64,000 nt of DNA, taken from NCBI RefSeq assembly GCF_004362145.1, contig NZ_SNXC01000013.1, positions 83,327 to 147,326 of the forward strand, written 5' to 3'. This DNA is from Marinomonas balearica. Its GTDB lineage: Bacteria > Pseudomonadota > Gammaproteobacteria > Pseudomonadales > Marinomonadaceae. This document shows positions 1-8,313 of this stretch, piece after piece. The notes below the pieces were generated by a model. The model saw only the letters and a list, made by a program, of their open reading frames with translations. It was not told the DNA's origin and did not search any database. Position 1 is the first letter of the stretch. Every line of letters starts with the position of its first letter. The position numbers and the translations under genes were made by a program.

Positions 1-706
1 GCACTCGCTTAAACCCAAAGACGCTAGATTGCTAAGCTGTGATAAGCCCTCGAGGCTTTGTAGCCAGTCGCACCCGCGTAAATTCAAAGACGCTAGATTG
101 CTAAGCTGTGATAAGCCCTCGAGGCTTTGTAGCGAGTTGCACTTGCTTAAATTCAAAGACACTAGATTGCTAAGCTGTGATAAGCCCTCGAGGCTTTTTA
201 GCGAGTCGCACCAGTATAAATCCAAAGACGCTAGATTGCTAAGCTGTGATAAGCCCTCGAGGCTTTGTAGCGAGTCGCACCCGCTTAAATTCAAAGACGC
301 TAGATTGTAAAGCTGTGATAAGCCCTCGAGGCTTTGTAGCGAGCGGCACCAGCCTAAATCCAAAAACGTTAAGGCGGTAAGTCCTGATAACCCCTCGAGG
401 CTTTGTAGCGATTTACACTCGCGTAAATTCAAAGACGCTAGATTGCTAAGCTGTGATAAGCCCTCGAGGCTTTGTAGCGATTTACACTCGCTTAAACCCA
501 AAGACGCTAGATTGCTAAGCTGTGATAAGCCCTCGAGGCTTTGTAGCCAGTCGCACCCGCGTAAATTCAAAGACGCTAGATTGCTAAGCTGTGATAAGCC
601 CTCGAGGCTTTGTAGCGAGTCGCACTTGCTTAAATTCAAAGACGTTAAGTCGGTAAGTCCAGATAAGCCCTCGAGGCTTTGTAAGCGATTGCACAAACGC
701 AAGTTT
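1..706 (-). repeat. 69-bp tandem repeat array inside the LRR gene
   Basis: The unit is 69 bp (23 codons). Successive copies start at 17, 86, 155, 224, 293, 362, 431, 500, 569 and 638. Every copy shares an almost invariant core containing AAGCCCTCGAGGCTTT. The variable part falls on the residues around the LRR cysteine. The copy at 362 and the last one (638-706) are more diverged. Bases 4 to about 158 recur almost exactly at about 487-641. That is a 483-bp (7-unit) higher-order repeat, which suggests segmental duplication or unequal crossover of blocks. Confidence 0.93.
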
Positions 707-930
707 AGCTGTTCAAGCTTTTGTAAAGTTTGAATACCCGTTAGATGCGACAAACATTTGCACCCGCTTAAATCTAACGAAATGAGCTGTTCTGAAAGTT
801 CGCAAATCTCTGGAGGAAGTTGTCTTAGCCTTAATTTGCTTAAATCAAGATGCGTATCGCCGTTGTTCAGGGTGTGTTGTATGCGTGTTTTAGCTTCTCG
901 CAGTGCGCCGGGGTGTTCAAAGCGGGACAT
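1..930 (-). CDS. Leucine-rich repeat protein, N-terminal 310 residues (3' end outside window)
   Basis: Read on the minus strand, an ATG at 930 opens a frame with no stop down to base 1 (310 codons). It is preceded by AAAGGA at a 6-base spacing and by an in-frame TAA just upstream, which fixes the start. The product begins MSRFEHPGALREAKTRI, passes through a DLSKLRLRQLPPEICEL segment, and then holds about 12 leucine-rich repeats of 23 residues. The repeat pattern is LxxLxLxxC followed by LxxLxGLxxL. LRR arrays are curved solenoids that bind proteins. The helix-then-LDLS...LP.EI opening resembles the start of bacterial Roco (LRR-Roc-COR GTPase) and STAND-type LRR proteins. That is inference, because any effector or GTPase domain lies beyond the edge. 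No signal peptide is visible, so it is probably cytoplasmic. It is divergent from the sigma factor gene at 1058. Plus-strand frames here are shadows. Confidence 0.85.
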   Translation of the reverse strand, partial: MSRFEHPGALREAKTRIQHTLNNGDTHLDLSKLRLRQLPPEICELSEQLISLDLSGCKCLSHLTGIQTLQKLEQLNLRLCNRLQSLEGLSGLTDLTSLNLSKCDSLQSLEGLSQLSNLASLNLRGCDWLQSLEGLSQLSNLASLGLSECKSLQSLEGLSQLSNLASLNLRECKSLQSLEGLSGLTALTFLDLGWCRSLQSLEGLSQLYNLASLNLSGCDSLQSLEGLSQLSNLASLDLYWCDSLKSLEGLSQLSNLVSLNLSKCNSLQSLEGLSQLSNLASLNLRGCDWLQSLEGLSQLSNLASLGLSEC

Positions 931-1057
931 TGGTGTTCCTTTACCTCGTTGATTTTATGAATGTATCGGCTTTGATTAAATCAATCAAGCGTCCTCTTTC
1001 TCGCTTCATGTTATTCTCGCTAGGCAGGGTCCTATTATATGTTTGGAGGTTTGATCA

Positions 1058-2341
1058 GTGACAAACAAATCGACTAAGGTGCAGCGTTCCATTGATGTCT
1101 TGTATAGAGAGGAATCACCCAAGATGCTGGCATCTTTACTGCGCATTTTTGGTCACCACAATATTGATCTTGTCGAAGACATGTTGCAGGAGGCATTTCA
1201 TACAGCATTGATAACATGGTCAACTTCGGATATTCCCAATAATCCGAGCGCTTGGTTGATTCAAACCGCTCGCAATCGAGCTATTGATGTGATTCGTACT
1301 CAAAAAAACCGTTTAAGATTGTCGGAGCAATACGCTGAGTTACTTGAAAGTGAATGGACTGCGGCGCTGTCGGTAGATGAAGCCTTCCATGAGCCATATT
1401 TTCAGGACGAACAATTGCGCATGGTTTTCTTGTGCTGTGCGACGGATATGAAGCTGCAAAATCTGCTTCCTTTTATTTTAAAGTCACTTTGTGGTTTAAG
1501 CGTTCACGCGATCGCAAAAGCGTTATTTTTACCAGAAGAGACTGTTAAAAAACGTTTAACGCGAACAAAGGAGCAATTTAAACAGTTACCATGGTCATTG
1601 CCGGACAATGATGTCTATGAAAGTGTTATTGAGCGCGTTCATTTGGTCTTATACTTATTGTTTAATGAAGGCTTTCACAGTACGGACGATCAAACCCCCA
1701 TTCGTAAAGCGTTCTGCCAAGAGGCGATCGCCCTCCTCAAGTTGCTAGTTGAACACCCAAAATTGGGCAACAAAGAGACAGTTTCTTTGTATGCGTTGAT
1801 GCATTTTCACATCGCGCGAATAGATACGCGCTTAGATGAGAGCAATCAGTTAATCCCGCTTAATCTCCAAGATCGAAACCTATGGAATAAAGGCTATATC
1901 AATGCCGGTGAGTTTTTGCTGAATACTGCTTCTAACGGAGCGGATCTGAAATTAAGTCGTTTTTATTTAGAAGCTTTGATTGCCTCTGAACACTGTAGAG
2001 CAGAAACATTTAAAGAGACGGATTGGCAAAAAATTGTCCATTGGTATCGAGAATTAGTGGATCTTACCGGCTCTGAAGTGGCCAAAATTAACCTAGCGGT
2101 GTCACTTGGTTACGCTGGTTTTTCTGAGCAAGCGATTCAAACTGTGGCAGCACTTGAAAGCTCGCCATTATTGTCTAAATCCCATATGTTGGATGCGACT
2201 CTCGCGCATTTATACGCCTTAAACGGTGATAAAGAAAAAGCCTTTGCACATGCAAAGGCTTCTTGTGATAAAGGGGGAACAAGAGCTGAGCAAGCATTAA
2301 TGTTGCATCAGATTGAAGACCTTTTGTCGCAATCCTCGTAA
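1058..2341 (+). CDS. ECF-type RNA polymerase sigma factor with C-terminal TPR-like extension (ECF42-like)
   Basis: This 427-residue protein has a sigma-70 region 2 at about residues 8-75, including the DMLQEAFHTAL and NPSAWLIQTARNRAID segments. Region 4 follows at about 130-185, where GLSVHAIAKALFLPEETVKK forms the helix-turn-helix. A long helical C-terminal half resembles DUF6596/TPR. This layout, together with a YCII-family gene next door, matches the ECF42 group. Those sigma factors carry a regulatory extension instead of using a classical anti-sigma factor. The start is GTG, with GGAGG about 8 bases upstream. The gene converges on the YCII gene and their stop codons are about 5 bases apart. 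The signal it responds to is unknown. Confidence 0.9.
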   Translation: MTNKSTKVQRSIDVLYREESPKMLASLLRIFGHHNIDLVEDMLQEAFHTALITWSTSDIPNNPSAWLIQTARNRAIDVIRTQKNRLRLSEQYAELLESEWTAALSVDEAFHEPYFQDEQLRMVFLCCATDMKLQNLLPFILKSLCGLSVHAIAKALFLPEETVKKRLTRTKEQFKQLPWSLPDNDVYESVIERVHLVLYLLFNEGFHSTDDQTPIRKAFCQEAIALLKLLVEHPKLGNKETVSLYALMHFHIARIDTRLDESNQLIPLNLQDRNLWNKGYINAGEFLLNTASNGADLKLSRFYLEALIASEHCRAETFKETDWQKIVHWYRELVDLTGSEVAKINLAVSLGYAGFSEQAIQTVAALESSPLLSKSHMLDATLAHLYALNGDKEKAFAHAKASCDKGGTRAEQALMLHQIEDLLSQSS

Positions 2342-2346
2342 GTAAT

Positions 2347-2700
2347 TTAGAAGTCCACTTCCATTATTTCTCTTATTTCGACAGTACACCCAGGGTGCGA
2401 AAAAATGGGGCAGGTTTTGGTAATGTCTACCGCTTCGTCGTAGTTTTTTGCTTTAACTATAGAATAACCTGACACAAGTTCTTTAAATTCAGAGGCGGCA
2501 ATGTCTGTTACAACGCCTTCTTCGTTCACTCGTTTCCCACCATAGTTGAGCGGATCGCCACCTGAGACTAATTGATCTTTTGCCGCTAAGGCTTCTATCC
2601 ATTTGGTCCAATCTTGCATCGTAGCAGCCATTTCTTCGGGTGTTGTTTTTGCAGCCCATTCTGGATCGCCACCTAAATAGATCAACATATAGTTACTCAT
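2347..2700 (-). CDS. YCII-related (DGPF family) protein, ECF42 partner
   Basis: This 117-residue ferredoxin-fold protein of the YCII/PhnB-like group begins MSNYMLIYLGGDPEW. The ATG at 2700 was chosen over an upstream start at 2799 because it has GAGGA just in front and matches the family's N-terminus. YCII proteins are regularly encoded beside ECF42 sigma factors, and their biochemical role is not settled. The usual DGPF signature is replaced here by DIAASEF, while the following GGY-like (SGY) and GCTVEIREI parts are kept. Unlike the usual co-directional arrangement, this gene lies tail-to-tail with the sigma gene. Confidence 0.85.
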   Translation of the reverse strand: MSNYMLIYLGGDPEWAAKTTPEEMAATMQDWTKWIEALAAKDQLVSGGDPLNYGGKRVNEEGVVTDIAASEFKELVSGYSIVKAKNYDEAVDITKTCPIFSHPGCTVEIREIMEVDF

Positions 2701-2801
2701 AATACATTCCTCATTAAACGTTTTTAAACACTCAGCTAACTGGCTAAGCTGTCTATTAGACGAGTGAGTATTTTGATAAGGGACACTTTGCCTTATCAAA
2801 T

Positions 2802-3686
2802 TTACGTTTTTTTAAAGCTATTCCATAGCTCTGTCGCAACAGGGCCTAATAATTTGTCATTTCGTTTTATGAGCTTGTAGTCAAACTCGATGCGACTTGC
2901 GTAATCATTTAGTTCTATCTCAACGAGTTCGCCTGATTTCAATAAGTCCTTTACGAAATGCTCAGGAAGTCGCCCCCAACCCATGCCAGATTGAATCAAT
3001 GAAAGCTTAGTTGCAAAGTTGTTTACATACCAATAGCGTTGCGCGCTTTGTACTCCGACATTGACGCCTGTTGTCATAGAGCCAGAATCCTGTACTACAA
3101 CTTGGTAGGTGTCTATAAGCTGTTTTACACTCGTTAACGATTCGAACTTGTTGACCAATTTGGAAGCTGCCACATTGATTAAGGCACCTTTGCTCACGTG
3201 TAGGAATTCCAACTCACCATTTTTTTTAAATTCTGCTTGAATCGGGGTAATCGCCAGATCCACTTCACCTTTATGGATTTGTTCTACAGGGCCTGAGAGG
3301 TACTCTTGCTTTATGACGATTTGAGTGGATTTATGACGTTGTTGCAGCGGCTCTAATTTTGACAAGATGGTATCGAGCTCAAATGACGCTTCAATTGCGA
3401 GAGAGATCCGCTCCTCATTGCCTTCAGAATAGCTTTTCGCCGTTTGAATTAACTCTTGATGTGATTCGATTACTTTTTTGGCTTTTTGATAAAGGATGTT
3501 ACCTTGATTGGTTAAGCTTAAGCGATAACCTTCTCGGTCAAATAGCTGTACGCTCAATACCGACTCCAGTTGCTTAACTGCAGTGGTTAATGCAGGCTGT
3601 GTTTTCGACACTTTTTCTGCTGCTTGGCTTAAAGAACGACTTTCCGCAATTGCTATGAGAATTTTAAGTTGATCTATCGTAGCCAC
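2802..3686 (-). CDS. LysR-family transcriptional regulator
   Basis: The protein is 294 residues, a typical LysR length. It has an N-terminal winged helix-turn-helix (residues 1-60, with SLSQAAEKVSKTQPALTTAV as the recognition part) and a periplasmic-binding-protein-like effector domain from about 90 to 290. The start is GTG at 3686 with AGAGG upstream. It is transcribed divergently from the DoxX gene at 3792 across an AT-rich 105-bp gap. That is the classic arrangement for a LysR protein controlling its neighbour, so DoxX is the likeliest target (inference). The effector is unknown. Confidence 0.92.
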   Translation of the reverse strand: MATIDQLKILIAIAESRSLSQAAEKVSKTQPALTTAVKQLESVLSVQLFDREGYRLSLTNQGNILYQKAKKVIESHQELIQTAKSYSEGNEERISLAIEASFELDTILSKLEPLQQRHKSTQIVIKQEYLSGPVEQIHKGEVDLAITPIQAEFKKNGELEFLHVSKGALINVAASKLVNKFESLTSVKQLIDTYQVVVQDSGSMTTGVNVGVQSAQRYWYVNNFATKLSLIQSGMGWGRLPEHFVKDLLKSGELVEIELNDYASRIEFDYKLIKRNDKLLGPVATELWNSFKKT

Positions 3687-3791
3687 TTCATAACCTCTGT
3701 TAATGCAGTTTATAAAAATATATCAATATTATTAATTGTATTTGAAGGAGATAATTTATCAAATAAATATTAATTCTATGAGAAACAGTTT

Positions 3792-4166
3792 ATGAGTATT
3801 GTAAATAAAATCAAAAATTGGTTACCGGTTATTTTATTAGCGTTGCCTATCATAGGAGCTGGCGGTGCTAAGTTAGCGGGCATCCCGGAGCTTCATCAAA
3901 GTTTTGAAACAATGGGATTACCGAGCTGGTTCGGTTACTTTATCGGTGCGGCAGAGGTAACAGCGGGTATTGGTTTGTTGGTGCCACGTTGGAGCGCGCT
4001 TGCAGCAACAGGTCTTCTTCCTATTTTGCTAGGTGCGATTTACTTCCACCTTACTTACGGAGTTCCTTCTCCGGCACCTGCTGCAGTATTCCTTGTGCTT
4101 GCTGTGTTGGTCATTTTCATGCGTCGCAAGCAGGCTATCTGGTTTCCAGGTGTTGCCAACGCATAG
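3792..4166 (+). CDS. DoxX-family inner-membrane protein
   Basis: This 124-residue protein has four hydrophobic segments (about residues 8-27, 48-66, 70-90 and 95-113) and the DoxX-like pattern GxAKLxGxPxxxxxFxxMGLPxW. DoxX-like proteins are small quinone or redox-associated membrane proteins of mostly unknown function. Some take part in oxidative-stress complexes. It stands alone opposite the LysR gene, which probably regulates it. A hairpin follows at 4178-4228. Confidence 0.82.
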   Translation: MSIVNKIKNWLPVILLALPIIGAGGAKLAGIPELHQSFETMGLPSWFGYFIGAAEVTAGIGLLVPRWSALAATGLLPILLGAIYFHLTYGVPSPAPAAVFLVLAVLVIFMRRKQAIWFPGVANA

Positions 4167-4177
4167 ATAACGTGAAG

Positions 4178-4228
4178 AACCCAATCTTTTGCTTTGCTTC
4201 AAACATTTGAACGTAAGAGATTGGGTTT
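4178..4228. terminator. Candidate terminator between convergent doxX-like and glycosyltransferase genes
   Basis: AACCCAATCTTT at 4178 pairs with the complementary arm ending AGATTGGGTTT at 4228, around a 27-base loop. It lies between two convergent genes and could end transcripts from both sides. The T tract is weak. Confidence 0.5.
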
Positions 4229-4232
4229 ATTG

Positions 4233-5087
4233 CTAAGCGCTATAAGCGCATTTCCGAAAGGTCTGAAAATCTAGCTCTGGTTCATGGGTACGTGCTTCTT
4301 CGTAAGTGTTGTTGAGTTGCATTTTTTGCCTGATTAACTGAATCACTTGTCGGCGAGCATGCTCAGTTTCAAATCCTAAGCCATCTTGTTCCAATCTGAA
4401 CAACGTTTGCTCATACGCTGCTTGAAAAATTTCTCCCACGCCTGTTCCATGGCACATGGATTCATTGTGCACTCTGTATTCATGCAGTGCATCAGTATGA
4501 AAGGTTGCCCATCCTGCTTTTTCTATCGCTCTCATATTAAATAGAGTGTCACCGCCGCGAGATACGTTTTCCCAATTGTGGGTGGCCATGCTTTCATGAA
4601 ATAGCATTAAGAGTGGCGTGTCGGTATGACAAAAATCAGAGAGTGTAATCCTGTCGTATGAAAGCGTGTTTATATAGGAAGCATCGAATGCAGTGTCGAT
4701 AAGTTGCTCGTTCTCATCGTTGATGACATTAACGTTGTCAAGAGCCACACCTGTTTGAGCTGCGGCTTTCAGAAGTGTTTCTAATCGATTTGGGTAGTAA
4801 AGATCGTCGGCATCTAAAGGTGCAATCCAGTTTCCGATCGCATGTTCTTTTGCTTTATTTCGCGCTCTATTGGGGCCACTCTTTGGCTTATCCGTATACA
4901 CAATGCTTAGTCGCTCGTCTTTTATACCTTGAGATGCGAGCCAACTTAAATAATTCACACCATCATCAGAAGCGATAATACACTCCCAATTGTCATGTGA
5001 TTGATTTAGGAGTGATTGTACCGCTCGTTTTAAGGTTTTTTTACCTTGGTAAACTGGGGTTATAACGGAAACTAGATTCTGTTGCAT
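4233..5087 (-). CDS. Family 2 glycosyltransferase
   Basis: This GT-A fold protein of 284 residues begins MQQNLVSVITPVYQG. It has the GT2 N-terminal nucleotide-binding stretch, LLNQSHDNWECIIASDD, and the metal-binding LDADD motif near residue 95. A substrate-side EYRVH segment lies near residue 210. GT2 enzymes add sugars from nucleotide-sugar donors to glycans or lipids at the cytoplasmic side, but donor and acceptor cannot be told here. The ATG at 5087 (AAGGA upstream) is preferred to the 5183 start, because the extra 32 residues are lysine-rich and unlike the family. It lies 100 bp downstream of dnaE2 on the same strand, with no obvious functional link. Confidence 0.85.
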   Translation of the reverse strand: MQQNLVSVITPVYQGKKTLKRAVQSLLNQSHDNWECIIASDDGVNYLSWLASQGIKDERLSIVYTDKPKSGPNRARNKAKEHAIGNWIAPLDADDLYYPNRLETLLKAAAQTGVALDNVNVINDENEQLIDTAFDASYINTLSYDRITLSDFCHTDTPLLMLFHESMATHNWENVSRGGDTLFNMRAIEKAGWATFHTDALHEYRVHNESMCHGTGVGEIFQAAYEQTLFRLEQDGLGFETEHARRQVIQLIRQKMQLNNTYEEARTHEPELDFQTFRKCAYSA

Positions 5088-5187
5088 GATTACGGCGTCC
5101 TTACTTTTTATAAGGTCTATTTTGCCACGATCTTTGGTCTTTTTCTGTTTCTTTGATCCACTCGCCTTCCCATCTATGAACAAACCT

Positions 5188-8100
5188 CTAGTGAAAGTTC
5201 CTCGATTTTATTGAAAGCGCTTCCCATAAGCTTGTTCTGTCAATCAAACGGCCGGCGATTACATGTACGACTTTTCCTTCTTTTTCCAAAACTCCATGAA
5301 CTTCTAAAATGGTAGCGCCTAAAAAGGCTTTTTTCTGAGCGCTTGCGGTTGCCTGCCAAACCACAACATTGGTGTTTCCAAACTCGTCTTCTAATGTGAT
5401 AAAGGTCACACCTGATGCTGTACCGGGCCTTTGTCTTCCTGTCACTAAACCAGACACTCTAATCAGTTGTTGATGAGCAGCATGCTCTATTTGATTGCTT
5501 GGCGTGCATTTATAGCATGCGCCTTTTTCTCTCAATAGCTGCATAGGGTGTTTCCTTAAGCTCACGCCCATGCTGGTTAAATCTTCTAATATAGTGGCCT
5601 GTTCAGTCGGTGTAGAAAGCTCTACTTTTGTTTCGTTATTCAGATCAAGATCAAGTGGTGTTTCTTGTTGATGTCCAAGAATATCCCACCGAGCTTGAAA
5701 GCGATTACCCGATAACGTTGAAAGTGCGCCACTTGAAGCTAAAGCTTCTTTATCTCTCTTGTTTGGTTTTACACGATTAAGAAAATCGTCTAAGGAACTA
5801 AAAGCCCCATTCTCTCTCGCTTGAACAAGACGATCGCAGCCTTCGTGTGACATACCGCTCACAAGTCGTAACCCCAAACGAATGGCGTACAGCTTATCTT
5901 CGGTTAATTCCATTTCATTGGTCGCGGCTTCATCGCGGGGTTCTAACTGATGATCCCATTCGCTGTGTTGCACACATGCAGGTCTAATAAGGACTCCATT
6001 TCGTTGTGCATCCTGAATAAGTTGATACGGCGTATAAAACCCCATAGGCTGGCTGTTAAGCAGAGAGCAACAAAAAACGGTGGGATAATGTTGTTTTAAC
6101 CATGATGAAAAATAAACCAAGATCGCAAAGCTCGCAGCATGTGATTCAGGAAAACCATATTGACCAAAACCTTGAATTTGTAAACACAGCTGATCAGCGA
6201 AGATTTCGTCATACCCTCGTTCTAACATGCCTTTTTTTAATTTGTCTTGAAAAGGTTTTAAACGCCCCGTTCGCTTCCAAGCGGCCATCGCTCTTCTTAA
6301 TTGATCGGCTTCTCCTGCACTGAATCCTGCAGCCACCATGGCTAACTTTATTACTTGCTCTTGAAAAATAGGCACTCCTAAGGTTCTGTTTAATACGCTT
6401 TTCACCTCGTGACTTGGGAAATTGACGGCTTGTGTGCCTGCTCTACGTTGTAGATAAGGGTGCACCATTCCACCTTGAATGGGCCCCGGTCTGACAATAG
6501 CAACTTGAATAACCAGGTCATAAAAGCAGTTTGGCTTTAAGCGGGGCAACATGTTTATTTGTGCTCTTGATTCGACTTGAAAGACTCCAATACTTTCACC
6601 TTGTTGCAGCATGTTATAAACAGCCTGATCTTCTCTGGGAATACTTTGTAAGGTAAAAGGAGCATTTTTCATAATGCTGATCATGCTCAATGACTTCTTT
6701 ATGGCGGTTAACATTCCCAGTGCCAATATATCGACTTTTAATAACCCCAGCGATTCAAGATCCTCTTTATCCCATTGAATAATAGTGCGTCCGTCCATGT
6801 TGGCATTTTCAATCGGAACCAAATAATCCACTCGCTCTGCCGCGATCACAAAACCTCCGACGTGTTGAGATAAATGACGTGGGAAACCGAGAACCTCCTC
6901 AACCAATTTTAAAAACAGTTGGAAGCGATAAGATGGTGGTTGCGTGCCAAACTCTGAAAGCTGTGTTAGCCAAGGAGTTGTTTGATCGCGCCTATCCAAT
7001 TGTTTGATAAGCTTGCCAAGGTAGTGCTCTTCATATCCTAATGCTTTGCCTATGTCTCTTATTGCACTTTTCGCTCTGTACGTTATTACTGTTGCTGTTA
7101 ATGCCGCTCGTTCTCGACCGTAACGCTGATATAGATATTGTATGACCTCTTCTCGTCGAGCGTGTTCAAAATCTACATCAATATCCGGCGGTTCATGCCT
7201 TTCTTTTGAGATAAAGCGTTCAAACAATAAATCTGTATTAGCGGGGTTTACTTCGGTAATCTCAAGGCAATAGCAAACAGCAGAATTGGCGGCAGATCCT
7301 CTGCCTTGGCAAAGTATGTCTCGACCCCGAGCAAATTTGACGATATCCCACACTGTGAGAAAGTAATGCTCGAAGTTGAGTTCTTTAATAATTCCAAGCT
7401 CTTTTTCGATCAGTTTTTGAATCTTTATGGGGATGCCTTCAGGGTAGCGCCGATGAGCGCCTTCAAATGTCAGCGTTTTCAAGTAATCTGACGGTGATGT
7501 TTGATCGGGCACTAGGTCTTTTGGGTATTCGTATTTCAGCTCATCTAATGAGAAGTGACACCGTTTCAGAATAGTGAGGCTTTCTTCAAGCTCTTTCTCA
7601 GAGTAGATTCTATTCAATTTTTTGGGAGAACGTAGATGAGTTTCCGCATTGGAAGCTTGCCTACCATCTAACTCATCGACAGAGGTATGCAACCGTACGG
7701 CAGTCATTACATCACGCAGTGGCTGACGATGAGGTTCATGCATGTCGACACTACCAATTGCCGTAACGGGCAATCGTAATACGCTAGATAGTCGATAAAC
7801 CAATTGTTTTTTATGATTGTCAGTAGGCTTCAAAAATTGTTGTAGGCCAAGCCATAGCCTGTTTTGAAAGCGACGACTGAATTCCTTAATTGCAGTAAGC
7901 TGTACGGTAAAGTCTTGTGTAAGAGACTGATCCGTAATCACGATAATGATTAAACATTCCTGAAGCCCTGATAGATAATCTTCAAGCTGAAGGTTATAAA
8001 AGCCCTTGCTTGCGTTCCTCCTTCCTTTTGTTATGAGCGCGCTCAATACTCGATACGCTTGGATAGAAGGTGCCAACGCAATCAATGAAAAGGCATCTAA

Positions 8101-8313
8101 CTGAAATTCACTGCCGATTACCAATGGGATGTTACATTCTTTGGCTGCGTTATGCGCTTTAACGACTCCTGCTAATGAGCATTCATCGGTTATGGCGATT
8201 CCTGAATACTGAAGTTTTTGAGCGCGCTCAACCAACTCGTATGGATGTGAAGCGCCTTTTTGAAAAGTGAAATTGGATCGGATATGCAGTTCTGCATAGC
8301 GAAATTTTGTCAT
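5188..8313 (-). CDS. dnaE2: Error-prone DNA polymerase DnaE2 (ImuC)
   Basis: This is a C-family DNA polymerase alpha subunit of about 1041 residues that performs translesion synthesis in the SOS mutasome. An N-terminal PHP domain (AELHIRSNFTFQKGASHP, residues 6-23, and ITDECSLAGVVKAH) is followed by the polymerase core with the catalytic PPDIDVDFEHARR motif near residue 375. A helix-hairpin-helix region and a C-terminal OB fold (LIRVSGLVTGRQRPGT) follow. The ATG at 8313 overlaps the imuB stop as TAATG, implying coupled translation. The 9-residue upstream extension is not conserved. DnaE2 lacks a proofreading subunit and works with ImuA and ImuB. Confidence 0.96.
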   Translation of the reverse strand: MTKFRYAELHIRSNFTFQKGASHPYELVERAQKLQYSGIAITDECSLAGVVKAHNAAKECNIPLVIGSEFQLDAFSLIALAPSIQAYRVLSALITKGRRNASKGFYNLQLEDYLSGLQECLIIIVITDQSLTQDFTVQLTAIKEFSRRFQNRLWLGLQQFLKPTDNHKKQLVYRLSSVLRLPVTAIGSVDMHEPHRQPLRDVMTAVRLHTSVDELDGRQASNAETHLRSPKKLNRIYSEKELEESLTILKRCHFSLDELKYEYPKDLVPDQTSPSDYLKTLTFEGAHRRYPEGIPIKIQKLIEKELGIIKELNFEHYFLTVWDIVKFARGRDILCQGRGSAANSAVCYCLEITEVNPANTDLLFERFISKERHEPPDIDVDFEHARREEVIQYLYQRYGRERAALTATVITYRAKSAIRDIGKALGYEEHYLGKLIKQLDRRDQTTPWLTQLSEFGTQPPSYRFQLFLKLVEEVLGFPRHLSQHVGGFVIAAERVDYLVPIENANMDGRTIIQWDKEDLESLGLLKVDILALGMLTAIKKSLSMISIMKNAPFTLQSIPREDQAVYNMLQQGESIGVFQVESRAQINMLPRLKPNCFYDLVIQVAIVRPGPIQGGMVHPYLQRRAGTQAVNFPSHEVKSVLNRTLGVPIFQEQVIKLAMVAAGFSAGEADQLRRAMAAWKRTGRLKPFQDKLKKGMLERGYDEIFADQLCLQIQGFGQYGFPESHAASFAILVYFSSWLKQHYPTVFCCSLLNSQPMGFYTPYQLIQDAQRNGVLIRPACVQHSEWDHQLEPRDEAATNEMELTEDKLYAIRLGLRLVSGMSHEGCDRLVQARENGAFSSLDDFLNRVKPNKRDKEALASSGALSTLSGNRFQARWDILGHQQETPLDLDLNNETKVELSTPTEQATILEDLTSMGVSLRKHPMQLLREKGACYKCTPSNQIEHAAHQQLIRVSGLVTGRQRPGTASGVTFITLEDEFGNTNVVVWQATASAQKKAFLGATILEVHGVLEKEGKVVHVIAGRLIDRTSLWEALSIKSRNFH

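Noticed and set aside
1-706. A CRISPR array or REP-like repeat cluster.
   Set aside because: Units are contiguous 69-mers with no spacers and keep a codon frame, so they are coding repeats.
29-733. Two plus-strand frames (29-310 and 443-733) with 23-residue repeats rich in CDKPSRLC.
   Set aside because: They are the antisense reading of the minus-strand LRR gene. The minus-strand frame is longer, uninterrupted, has a ribosome site, and gives the canonical LRR consensus.
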